Below, piece by piece: positions 55,517-64,000 of a stretch of DNA of 64,000 bases; position 1 is the first letter of the stretch; every line of letters begins with the position of its first letter. The stretch comes from Bacteroidales bacterium. GTDB lineage: Bacteria; Bacteroidota; Bacteroidia; Bacteroidales; Lentimicrobiaceae. The notes beneath the pieces are model-generated. The model worked only from the letters and a program-made list of their open reading frames with translations, had not been told where the DNA came from and searched no databases. The stretch lies in NCBI GenBank assembly GCA_016705005.1, contig JADIZB010000019.1, positions 83,787 to 147,786 on the forward strand, given 5' to 3'. A program made the position numbers and the translations under genes.

Positions 55517-56212
55517 ATGAATCTTATGACTTTATTTCATAAAAGCAATGAAGGTGTTAAACAAAAAATGCAAAGACAAGTTATCCCTATCTTCGGATTG
55601 TTGGAGGGTGATAATCAGGTTATCGGTACTGCAATAATTCTTAAGTGTGGGCTTATGATTACTGCTGCCCATACATTTTACGAAGAGATAAAAGAAGGTG
55701 AGGTTACAGTTGAAGCAGGCAGGAAAAATGAAATATTTGAAATAGCGGTTGATGAGAAAAAGTATACTTTGGGCGAACCAATATATGAAATGTACTCATT
55801 GGATTTCAGCAGAATCAATGATGAAATCTATCATGATTTGACTATTTACAAAATGCCTGATGGACTAATTAATGAATCTGATCTTATATTATCTGATGAT
55901 TGTGCCGGCTATATGGTTATGAAAGGATACCCTGCAAAAGAAAACAACCTTGATACAACTTTCTGTACGATAGCAAATCCGGATTTTTCAGTTCGTAATT
56001 ATCGCAAAACCCCGGATTCCAGAAAAAAATTCAATAATTGTTTTCACATTCACCAATCCATAAGCCATGGATATAGCGGCGGGCCTGTTCTTTGTGATGG
56101 TATAAATGTTTTTGGAATGATTGTATACGGAGATCCGAATCCGGCCACGGAGGGTGGAACAACTGCAATTAAAGCAGAATACATAAAAAATATTATTAGA
56201 AGATTTACTTAA
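55517..56212 (+). CDS. Trypsin-like serine protease without signal peptide
   Basis: 231 residues with the catalytic triad of chymotrypsin-like proteases: His in MITAAHTFY, Asp in IYHDLTIYKM, Ser in SHGYSGGPVL. No signal peptide or membrane segment is seen, so it is probably cytoplasmic, unlike its exported neighbours. It starts 24 bases after the FISUMP array and is intact. Substrate unknown; cleavage of a regulatory or stress protein is possible. Confidence 0.85.
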   Translation: MNLMTLFHKSNEGVKQKMQRQVIPIFGLLEGDNQVIGTAIILKCGLMITAAHTFYEEIKEGEVTVEAGRKNEIFEIAVDEKKYTLGEPIYEMYSLDFSRINDEIYHDLTIYKMPDGLINESDLILSDDCAGYMVMKGYPAKENNLDTTFCTIANPDFSVRNYRKTPDSRKKFNNCFHIHQSISHGYSGGPVLCDGINVFGMIVYGDPNPATEGGTTAIKAEYIKNIIRRFT

Positions 56213-56737
56213 CCAACAGTAAACATTGTTAGTCATGAGGTAACAATTATTTCTATTTCTTGTAGCTGTTGATAAGTGTATCCAAGACAAATAAATTAGT
56301 TTACTGGTGGTCTCACGACTTGTTCCGATATTTCGGGGGCGTTGAATGGAGACTTTCCCAATTTATCAGAATCTAAACGCTGTGTTTCTCTCCTCCCGCT
56401 GCAGGCACGGGTTGTGTTCCCCTGTGGCACTTTGTTTAATAAAAACGGTTGTTCTGAGATTCAAGGAGACTTTTCCCGTATGGAATTCGATGATTTTTCG
56501 GAGGCCATTACCAGCGGCATATATAAGATACCTTCGGGTTTATATCAATTTCAAAAAATTAAAAAAATTTTAATAACTTCGTTCTCCTCCTTTCAGGTTT
56601 CTACTTTGTCGTATTAATTGCCTGATTATAACTACATTATCTTATAATTGCTATTTTATTTATCAAATTTGTCACATTCCTTATCCAGGCGGTACTATTT
56701 ATCAAAAACATAAGTTCACATAATCAAAAAAACAACC
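56213..56737. other. Intergenic region with sigma-regulon promoter
   Basis: A 91-codon frame at 56342-56617 has no family resemblance and is overlapped by another frame of similar length, so I take it as noise. The useful signal is copy C of the TGTCACATT-N12-GGTACTAT element near the right end. Confidence 0.5.
56670..56698 (+). promoter_or_regulatory. TGTCACATT-N12-GGTACTAT promoter, copy C
   Basis: TGTCACATT (56670-56678), 12 bases, GGTACTAT (56691-56698). It lies 39 bases before the gene at 56738. Blocks and spacing equal copies A and B. Confidence 0.75.
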
Positions 56738-57317
56738 ATGAAAACAACTACCAAATTTTTCGTTGCAGCTGTATTGTTCTTCTTTGCAACCAATGTAATG
56801 CTGGCCCAGCAGACTGAAAAACAGCTTAAAAAAGAAGTTTCCTCCAAAGCGATAAAAAGTGCACGATTGAGAATGCCTGGATGAAGCAGATGGAAACAAA
56901 TGACAACAATGAACCAAAATACATTGTTGCCACGGGAAATTCAGTTGCCGAAACACAAACCGCTGCCAAGCTCCAGGCTACGGAAACCGCCAAACTTGAA
57001 CTTGCCGGACAGATCAGTACTCAGGTTGCTGCATTAATTGAAAACAGTATTGCCAACCAACAATTAAACAACGAAGAGGCTGCTTCTATTACCAAGACTG
57101 TTGCAGCTTCAAAAATCTGATCGCACAGGAACTGGGCAGAGTATTACCAATGTTTGAGATGTACAAAAAAATAGGCACCAAATGTAGAACCAACATGGCT
57201 CACTGGCAATGAAAGGAAGCTGGCTTTGAAATTGCAAAAAGTTATCCGCAAAACCTTGAAGAAGAAACAAAAATTGCCCATGAGAAACTGGAAGGGTTGA
57301 TGAATTTTAATCGCTAA
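56738..57317 (+). pseudogene. LPP20-like exported protein, broken
   Basis: Signal peptide MKTTTKFFVAAVLFFFATNV then LAQQTEKQLKKEVSSKA. After a frame change WMKQMETNDNNEPKYIVATG continues with LELAGQISTQVAALIENSIA and EEAASITKTVAASK. A lost A near 57113 shifts to NLIAQELGRVLPMFEMYKK, and another change gives KVIRK and NLEEETKIAHEKLEGLM to the end. This matches a Bacteroidota exported family (LPP20-like) of ~210 residues, but a stretch of ~20 residues is missing near 56870. So both indels and a deletion are present. Confidence 0.6.
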
Positions 57318-57323
57318 ACTTTT

Positions 57324-57365
57324 AAAAACGACTCTGGAATTACACAATTCCGGAGTCGTTTTTTA
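57324..57365 (+). terminator. Rho-independent terminator
   Basis: AAAACGACTCTGGAATT pairs with AATTCCGGAGTCGTTTT around ACAC with one G-T pair, followed by more T. Confidence 0.9.
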
Positions 57366-58193
57366 TAACAATGAGACTTAAATGTATTGAATTACTAAAC
57401 GAGTAAATTCTATTTCTTCCGGACTTTCCCTCCTTATACTTCCAGTTTGAAACTCAAAAAATAATTTTCTGAGAAATTGAATTTATGATTAAAGTTTAAT
57501 GTCCTATGAAAACGATTAAAAAAATCACAACGGCAATATTGATATCAGGCTTTTTATTGAATGGACAGGAGTCAATTGCCCAGTTCATTCGCAGTCGTCC
57601 AACCGGAATAGTCACATCATTCTCAGCAACTCCGGATGGGAAATATATTGCTCTTGGAAGCAAGTATTGTGTTGAAGTCATAAATGCCGAAAGAAGTGAA
57701 CCGGTTTTGAAAAATAGCAATCTAAGAGAGGTTAAATCACTCGATCTTAGCAAAGACGGAAGATCACTTGTTATATCCTTAGATAAACGAGATGCCTCTG
57801 CCAACCTATACTATTGTGACATTGTTAGTGGAGCGTTAGATCCGATCATACATTCACATTCTGATAAAATTTCAACAGTTGCCTTTAGTCCGGATGGCAA
57901 ACCGTTGCCACAGGCTCCGCTGATAGAACGATCAAATATTCGATGTAAAGTCATTAAAAGAGATTGGCACCTTAAAAGGTCATGAAAAGGCATCACAAGT
58001 ATGAAGTTTAGTCCGGATAATAATTTCATATTGTCAGGAAGTGATGATAAAACCATGATTCTGTGGGATCTGCAGAAATATGTAAATGTGTTCACTTATA
58101 GAGGACATCTGAAAAGAATAAATTCTGGCTTTCAGCCCGGATGCAAGGTATCTGGCAAGTGGCGGCGATGACAACCTGATATTTATCTGGGAT

Positions 58194-59453
58194 ATGTACA
58201 ATTCAGAGAATCCATATACAATTCTTAAAGGACATGGGCTTGGGGTAACAAGTATAGAATTTTCCCCTGATGGCAAATTCCTTGGTAGTGGATCAAAAGA
58301 TTATAAGTTTTTTATATGGGACTATTATAATAGCAGGAGATTGGATCTCAATTTTGGGATAGGGGTAAATCATCAGGGACCGGTTAATTTTATATCTTTT
58401 ATTGAAAAGGGCAGGATTTATACCTGCTCATCAGATATGACAATAAAATTATGGACCTGGGGGTTTCCAATACTTGAAGTAAATAATTTTCGCCTCGCTG
58501 ACAAAAATAAAAACGGGAAAATAGAAGGAACAGAAGAAGTTGAAATTAAATTTGATATCGAGAATAAAGGAGATGGTAGTGCGATACGACTTAAGTTCAA
58601 TATAAATGATGTCCGAAAAACCGAAGGCTTAACCTTCCCCAACGAATTCTTTGTAAATGAAATTCCGGCAAAAGGCAGGCATACTGTTTCGATCCCTGTT
58701 ATGACTTCTTCAAAATTAAGAAATGCCATTGCAAAGTTTGTCTTTTCCGACTTCAATGTTATTTGTAATTCCCCATTCCCATTGAAAGATACGAGTTATT
58801 TGATCGAAACAATAGCAACGCCTCTTCTTCAAATTGATTCCATATATTTCACAAAATCTGACACATCACATGTTCTTACGGGTAATGAAACAGGAATCAT
58901 CAAGATTCATTTACGTAATAACGGTGTTGGTATGGCTAATAGGGTAAAGGTGTCGGTCTCCTGCGATAAACCTGACGCAGGTGTTTTATATGATAAACAA
59001 ATTGATTTTGGTAATTTAAGCACTAACTCATCTCTGGCATTGCCCATTCCGGTAACAGGAACACAAAAAATTGAGGATGGATTGATACGTTTTCGTTTTG
59101 AAATAACTGATGAAGCTAACATCTCCGTGGTCTCATCAACGTATCAGTTAGCAACAAAAAAATACGAACCTACCCTAATAGAAGAAATTCGGCAGATAGT
59201 GGAACAGAAAATCAGTGTTTGGCAGAAAAAGGGGAAATGGGAAAAAACCGAAGAGTACAAAGAAAGAGTTACTGAAGTTACTAGAAATAATCAGATTACA
59301 CTTTTTACAAATCAGACAATTGATTCTTTGGTAAAAGTGAATCTGAAGTGGGCTTTGGCCACAAACAACTATGATCCTGACAACGAAAGCTTTGAGATCA
59401 GTATTCCGAAGTTTGACCCAATCTACTTAAAAATGTCACGCAGAAGCACCTGA
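58194..59453 (+). CDS. WD40 end and CARDB-like domains of the caspase fusion
   Basis: 419 residues in one frame: the last WD40 blades (GHGLGVTSIEFSPDGKFLGS, YTCSSDMTIKLWTWG), two CARDB-like domains with DKNKNGKIEGTEE, and a segment KISVWQKKGKWEKTEEYKER. The first Met here (MYNSENPY) is internal to the propeller. It ends where a frameshift interrupts the link to the caspase domain. Confidence 0.7.
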   Translation: MYNSENPYTILKGHGLGVTSIEFSPDGKFLGSGSKDYKFFIWDYYNSRRLDLNFGIGVNHQGPVNFISFIEKGRIYTCSSDMTIKLWTWGFPILEVNNFRLADKNKNGKIEGTEEVEIKFDIENKGDGSAIRLKFNINDVRKTEGLTFPNEFFVNEIPAKGRHTVSIPVMTSSKLRNAIAKFVFSDFNVICNSPFPLKDTSYLIETIATPLLQIDSIYFTKSDTSHVLTGNETGIIKIHLRNNGVGMANRVKVSVSCDKPDAGVLYDKQIDFGNLSTNSSLALPIPVTGTQKIEDGLIRFRFEITDEANISVVSSTYQLATKKYEPTLIEEIRQIVEQKISVWQKKGKWEKTEEYKERVTEVTRNNQITLFTNQTIDSLVKVNLKWALATNNYDPDNESFEISIPKFDPIYLKMSRRST

Positions 59454-59811
59454 TTTGATAAAAAATTCAGGAATCTCAAAATAGGTAGGGTTTCTATACT
59501 GTATCTGAGAACAAGAAGCAACGCCTTTCTTCTTTGAACTCATAGACACACTTTCACAAAATGAAAGGCCTATCTGGTAAATAAATCTGAAGCTGTTGCC
59601 CTTTAACACAACGATGTTCGATTTATTTTGATCCGATCAATGTCAATATCGCCACCAATACAAGCACAACCACTCCGTCCGGTGAAGTCAGGAAATATAA
59701 TATAGGAAAATCTGATGTGGATGTCAAAGCATTGCTGAAATCACTGTTAAGAACCCCAATGTATTTGCTGTTATCATAGGGAATGAAGATTACAGCAGTC
59801 GTCAGAGAGGG

Positions 59812-60534
59812 TTGAATAACGAGCGGAATGTTGATTTTGCTGTGAATGATGCGTTGATCTTTAAAAACTATCTGTTGAATACCTATGGGATACCGGATAT
59901 AAATATAAAACTATATACAGATGCAACTGCTGCGGAAATAGACCGTGGAATCAGATGGCTGGTAAACCTGGCTGAAACCAAAAAAGGTGAAGCCGAACTT
60001 GTTTTTTACTTCTCAGGACACGGCTTGCCTGATGAACAAACACATGAAGGTTACATTATGCCTGTTGACGTTACGGGGTCCGACATCCAATTCGCCATTA
60101 AGTTAAGTTATCTGTATGCAGAACTTTCTAAATATCCTACAAAAAAAGTCACTGTCATCCTGGATGCCTGTTTCTCCGGTGGCGGACGCACCGAAGGTCT
60201 GGTGGCAATGAAAGGAGCCAAAGTCAAGCCCAGAGAAGAAACCATCAGCGGGAATATGGTTGTACTGACCTCTTCTTCCGAAGATGAATCTTCGGGGTTC
60301 TACCTTGAAAAAAAGCATGGGATGTTCACTTACTACCTGCTGAAAAAAATCCAGGAAACAAAAGGAGATGTAGATTATCAGAGTCTGATTGATTATCTGA
60401 AAGAAAAAGTCAATGAACAGTCATTGATCTCAAACTTTAAACATCAAAATCCGCAAATAATTATAAGCAATGATTTATCACAACCACTGAATTCCCTAAG
60501 AATTGGATCAACCATTCAGTCTGGAACTAATTAA
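59812..60534 (+). CDS. Caspase-family (C14) domain 3 of the fusion
   Basis: 240 residues: the caspase domain after VFAVIIGNEDYSS, which lies just upstream in another frame. Catalytic His is in FYFSGHGLPDEQ, catalytic Cys in ILDACFSGGGRTEG. It is highly similar to peptidase 1 at 34 kb, including SGNMVVLTSSSEDESSGFY and KKHGMFTYYLLKKIQE. The frame itself lacks a signal; the signal is on the 57506 part. Confidence 0.8.
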   Translation: MNNERNVDFAVNDALIFKNYLLNTYGIPDINIKLYTDATAAEIDRGIRWLVNLAETKKGEAELVFYFSGHGLPDEQTHEGYIMPVDVTGSDIQFAIKLSYLYAELSKYPTKKVTVILDACFSGGGRTEGLVAMKGAKVKPREETISGNMVVLTSSSEDESSGFYLEKKHGMFTYYLLKKIQETKGDVDYQSLIDYLKEKVNEQSLISNFKHQNPQIIISNDLSQPLNSLRIGSTIQSGTN

Positions 60535-60916
60535 AGCAATCCAGAGTAGGAAGATGATTATTCTATTTATACTTTGATTACAGGATATTCAGGATACCCG
60601 GAAAAATTCTCCCGGGTATTTTCCTTCTTGATAACTCATTAAAAATTAAAAACTATCGTTATGATCATTATATCAAGGAATTAGCTGAATTGGGCCAAAA
60701 TTTTAACATGCGCCATATTACTGAAAGAGTTCGGAAATTAATACCTATTCTCTAATGAAAAGAATGTCTATTCTTCAGGGTGTATGAGGATTAATCTGAG
60801 GCTGCAGTCGACAGTATTCAATAATTTCTGATCAGATTCCGGAAAAAATTATCAAAATTTTATACTTTTAATAATTATTGCTTTGCAGGATTGATCTTGA
60901 TCTAATACGTAACAAG
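60535..60916. other. Intergenic region with terminator
   Basis: No gene is visible. Apart from the terminator at 60594 it is AT-rich, with no clear copy of the shared sigma promoter. Confidence 0.5.
60594..60624 (+). terminator. Rho-independent terminator
   Basis: ATACCCGG (60594-60601) pairs with CCGGGTAT (60612-60619), followed by TTTTCC. Confidence 0.7.
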
Positions 60917-62587
60917 ATGAAAAGGATAATTACATTACTGGTGTTCAGGGCATTTTTAACTATCCTGCTTATAATCAGCAAATAGTCAGGCGCCGTGAGC
61001 GAATCGAAATATGTTAACATCACGAAAGATCCGCCCAAACCACCTTACCTGGAGATTGAACAGAACTCCATTGAGTTTACCGATGCCAATGGTAACCGGA
61101 AGATTGATGCTAATGAATCTGCTACTATCAGTTTTAAGCTGGTCAATAGTGGTCTCGGGCCGGGAATAGGAATGAAAGTAATCACCAGGAAACCACCGGA
61201 ATATCGGCCTGAGTTTTAGTAAAGAAATCATCCTGGCAACCCTGGATATTGGTAAATCAATTGTTATTGAACTTCCCGTTACCGGACAGATGAGCATCCC
61301 AACCGAGAAAGCTGTTTTTTCGATAAAATAAGCTGAGCCAATGGGTTTGGCACCGATCCAGTAATGATTGAAGTTCCCACCCAGGCATTTCTGGCCCTAG
61401 ACTGTCTGTTGTTGATTCCAAAACAGCAGTGGACCATCGGTTTTAATGAAAGAAACCTTTTTGACCTAGAAGTCCTGGTACAAAACACAGGGCAGGGTGA
61501 CACCACGGATATAAATGTTGAATTGGTTATGCCTGCCAATGTATACTGCCTGTCTGGCAATGGCAAAACCTTTAATCAGGAAAAACTTGGGCCCGGTGGA
61601 TGTTTGTTATCAGCTATAACCTGGTAACAAACAATGAGTACTCCTCTGAATCTCTGCCTTTTACGGTTAAGTTGCAGGAGAAATACGGCAGGTATGCCGA
61701 AAATAAATCCATTCAACTCACCATGAACCAACCGGTATCAGATGTAAAGCTTACGGTTGAGGAAAGGAAGAAAAAGCAACTGAAATTGTTGTTGGCTCCC
61801 TGGTTTCATCGGTGGACAGAAACATTCCAGTGAACAACAATAAAAGCCCAAACCTGATTTGCATTGGTGATCGGGAATGAAAACTATGCCAATTCGCTGA
61901 ATGCTGAAATCAATGTGGAATTTGCCCGTCACGATGCCGATGTTTTCAGGAATTATGCCATTTCACTGTTGGGTGTAAAGAACGAAAACATGTTCTTTCT
62001 TACAGATGCCACATCCGGCACAATGAAAAGGGAAATTGACAGGATTGCTGAACTGATAAAGCGTATCGGTACCGAAGCGGAGCTGATTTTTTATTATGCC
62101 GGGCACGGTTATCCGGATGAGGTAAGCAAAATCCCTATCTGATTCCTGTTGATGTGGATGCAACCAATCTTATCAGCAATAAAGCTGTCCGGAAGTTTTA
62201 TGAAAATTTGGCTCAACAGAGGCAGGCAGGATTACAGTATTTCTTGATGCTTGTTTCTCAGGAGGAGGACGTAACCAGGGGTTTGCTCGCAGCCAGAAAT
62301 GCAAGGTAAAACCTCAGCAGGCTGCCATCCAGGGAATATGGTTGTATTTTCAGCTTCCAGTGCAGGCAATCAGCATTGCCCTTTGCCGGTAGAAGCATGG
62401 CATGTTTACCTACTATTTATTGAAAAAATTCCAGGAAAGCGACGGCCAGCTTACCTATGAACAATTGAGCAATTACCTGAAAATCAATGTTGGTCAGGAA
62501 TCATTGCGCAGGAATAGCAAACCACAGGACCCGGAGGTATTGTTTGCCCCGGAGGTAGAAAACAACTGGCGTAACTGGAAATTCTAA
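60917..62587 (+). pseudogene. CARDB-caspase exported peptidase 4, heavily frameshifted
   Basis: Reconstructed order: signal-like MKRIITLLVFRAFLTILLI; CARDB-like domain (IEFTDANGNRKIDANESATI); a second one (NLFDLEVLVQNTGQGDTTDI); then ALVIGNENYANSLNAEI, the His motif FYYAGHGYPDE and the Cys motif FLDACFSGGGR, ending KHGMFTYYLLKKFQESDGQ. Breaks lie near 60980, 61210, 61325, 61600, 61780, 61860, 62130, 62225 and 62300-62400. The layout mirrors the intact peptidase 2 at 42450. The final open piece is 62402-62587. Confidence 0.6.
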
Positions 62588-62604
62588 CTTTCGATCATTC
62601 TGTC

Positions 62605-63535
62605 ATGAAACATTTTCAGCTATTTCTGTTACTGCTCCTTTCAGGAAACCTTGTTTCCCTGGCTCAAACCGTTACCAACCTCCGCTTTGAGCAATCCGCC
62701 AAAATGATTGATGTCTATTATGACCTTTCTGGCAAAGACAATGAATCTATTGAGGTAAAGATTTATTGCAGCCAGGATGGGGGCAACACCTGGGGCTCTT
62801 CTCTTTATCATGTTACAGGTGCCGCAGGTGTAAACATAAAACCTGGATTGGGTAAAAAGATAACCTGGGATGTACTGAGAGAAAAAGACAAACTTGTTGG
62901 TGAAATAAAGTTCAAAGTGGAGGCAAACGCTATGTCCGTTTGCCGCAGTTTTACAATTACCCACTCAGCCGGGAGTGTTTGCAACGGTTACAAAATCAGT
63001 CATATGATGTTGTTAAAACCGACACCGGCAGCAAAAAATGCTGGATTACCCAAAATCTTGGTTCTGAAAGTCCGGCCTCTTTTGTAACAGATACTTCAGA
63101 ATCTTCTGCAGGCTGGTACTGGCAGTTTAATGGCAAGCAAGGCTATAGGCACGATGGAACAAAAGAACCCCATACACAACCTGGATCAGTGATATATACG
63201 AAAACAGCAACTGGCAGCCCGCCAACGATCCCTGCACCCTATTACTTGGCAGTGGCTGGCGCCTGCCCACCGGCACCGAATGGGAAAGGGCCGATGCAAC
63301 CGACGGCTGGTACAGCTTCATTGGAACTTTTTCCTCAGTGTTAAAATTACATGCTGCAGGCTACCTGGTCTGCATCTATGGTTCGCTGAACTACAGTGGT
63401 TCAGACGGCTATTACTGGAGCAGTTCGCAGAGCGATTCAGTCAACGGCCGATACCTATATTTCAACAGTGGCTGCAGCCTAACGTTATACGATAGCAAGG
63501 CATTCGGCTTATCGGCCCGCTGCCTCCAAGACTAA
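62605..63535 (+). CDS. VTGDVG-domain plus FISUMP protein, frameshifted
   Basis: The first part (62605-63087) has signal peptide ending SLAQ and the beta-sandwich module (FEQSAKMIDVYYDLSGK, YCSQDGGNTWGSSLYHVTGA). A missing base near 62975 moves the reading to 62940-63344 (KKCWITQNLGS, SSAGWYWQFNGKQGYRHDG), and another near 63165 to the frame ending at 63535 (GYYWSSSQSDSVNGRYLYF, ARCLQD). One protein of about 310 residues: module plus FISUMP without Fn3-like units. It follows the fourth caspase gene by 17 bases. Confidence 0.65.
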
Positions 63536-63566
63536 CAGAAAAAAGAGCAATCCAAAAACTAAGCCC

Positions 63567-64000
63567 ATGTTGCCGTTTTTAAACCCAATATATTAGTAGT
63601 ATTAGTCTCATTATCAATCACCCTTATTGTCAGAGGGCAGACAGTAAGCAACCTCCGCTTTGAGCAATCCGGGAAAATGGTTGATGTCTATTATGATCTT
63701 TCAGGGAAAGTTGATGAATCCTTTCAGGTAAGGCTGTTTTGCAGTCAGGATGGCGGCAGAAGCTGGGGCACCCCCCTGAATTTTGTTACAGGAGAAGTAG
63801 GTGACAATTCAAATCCAGGCACCAGTAAAGAATTACCTGGAATGTACTGAAGAAAGAAGACAAACTTGTTGGAGAAGTAAAGTTTAAAGTTGGGGCATAC
63901 GCAATGTCGGTTTGCCGCAGTTTTACAGTTACCCATTCAGCCGGGAGTGTTGCTCCGGTGACAAAACTATCACTTATGGTGTTGTTGAAACGGACCTTAC
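63567..64000 (+). CDS. VTGDVG-domain plus FISUMP protein, second copy, partial
   Basis: A paralog of the preceding gene. It reads (with a shift near 63585) TVSNLRFEQSGKMVDVYYDL, FCSQDGGRSWGTPLNFVTGE and, after a lost base near 63830, AYAMSVCRSFTVTHSAGSVA. The window ends at the start of the FISUMP domain (ITYGVVETDL after one more shift). So the family array continues beyond the right edge. Confidence 0.6.

Larger units (their letters stand above)
57506..60534 (+). pseudogene. WD40-CARDB-caspase fusion protein, frameshifted
   Basis: Read through, one exported protein of about 1000 residues: signal peptide (AILISGFLLNGQESIAQ); a WD40 propeller (AFSPDGK, SMKFSPDNNFILSGSDDKT, SPDARYLASGGDDNL then IFIWD, SIEFSPDGKFLGSGSKDYK); CARDB-like domains (NKNGKIEGTEEVEIKFDIEN and GNETGIIKIHLRNNGVGMAN); a linker; and a caspase domain. 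Frame breaks near 57897, 57985, 58130, 59435 and 59600-59800. The open pieces 58194-59453 and 59812-60534 are listed separately. Confidence 0.65.

Noticed and set aside
56342..56617. 91-codon open frame between the serine protease and promoter C
   Set aside because: No recognisable family, another frame of similar length overlaps it, and its composition (frameless runs such as SSRCRH-type text) looks non-coding.
57595..57625. AGTCACATC within the WD40 gene as another promoter copy
   Set aside because: It lies in coding sequence and the second block at 12 bases is absent.

Overview
The window looks like a chromosomal segment of an uncultured Bacteroidota bacterium (Bacteroidales/Marinilabiliales-like; this rank is an inference). 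Pointers are Bacteroidota-type promoters (TAnnTTTG boxes), type IX secretion (T9SS) style C-terminal domains, surface-type lipoproteins with Cys-Lys/Glu-Lys-Asp/Glu starts, an IPExxxVDY-family protein next to RNase III, a GalE-like threonine dehydrogenase paired with Kbl, and moderate-to-low GC.

Left third (1-14.4 kb): a partial secreted protein; a divergent threonine-degradation pair (kbl / tdh); mnmA; the acpP-fabF-rnc cluster plus an IPExxxVDY protein; an ECF sigma gene with small membrane and Cys/His-rich proteins under what looks like a shared ECF promoter; a membrane protein/XRE regulator pair; a fused B12 acyl-CoA mutase (IcmF type); and a decayed DUF4143 ATPase.

Middle (14.6-28.7 kb): a secreted protein, a beta-barrel protein, an M14 carboxypeptidase with a sorting tail, then a sulfur-respiration island. 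The island has a Crp/Fnr regulator, a ten-heme (perhaps eleven) cytochrome lipoprotein, a double-rhodanese lipoprotein and, convergent to them, a minus-strand operon: Psr/Phs-type molybdoenzyme, 4Fe-4S subunit, NrfD-type membrane subunit, two YeeE/YedE sulfur transporters and a rhodanese with no cysteine in its active loop.

Right half (29-64 kb): a surface/export region built around clan-CD (caspase-like) peptidases. It holds a large T9SS protein, four exported caspase-family genes, a lipoprotein with a DUF2135-like domain, a sigma factor with its anti-sigma factor, a transglutaminase-like protein, a DUF4384-like protein, a GxxExxY protein, a trypsin-like protease, and a tandem array of lipoproteins combining Fn3-like repeats with FISUMP domains. 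Five sites in this region share the layout TGTCACATT-N12-GGTACTAT (that is TGTCAC-N17-TACTAT), four of them nearly identical, including one at the sigma gene itself. I read them as promoters of an undescribed, autoregulated sigma regulon controlling the exported caspase/T9SS genes.

From about 44.8 kb to the end most genes are broken by single-base indels, often a lost base in a short homopolymer. The essential fabF gene has the same kind of lesion. Sequencing or consensus error near a contig end is therefore a serious alternative to real gene decay, and the broken loci are described as reconstructed genes.
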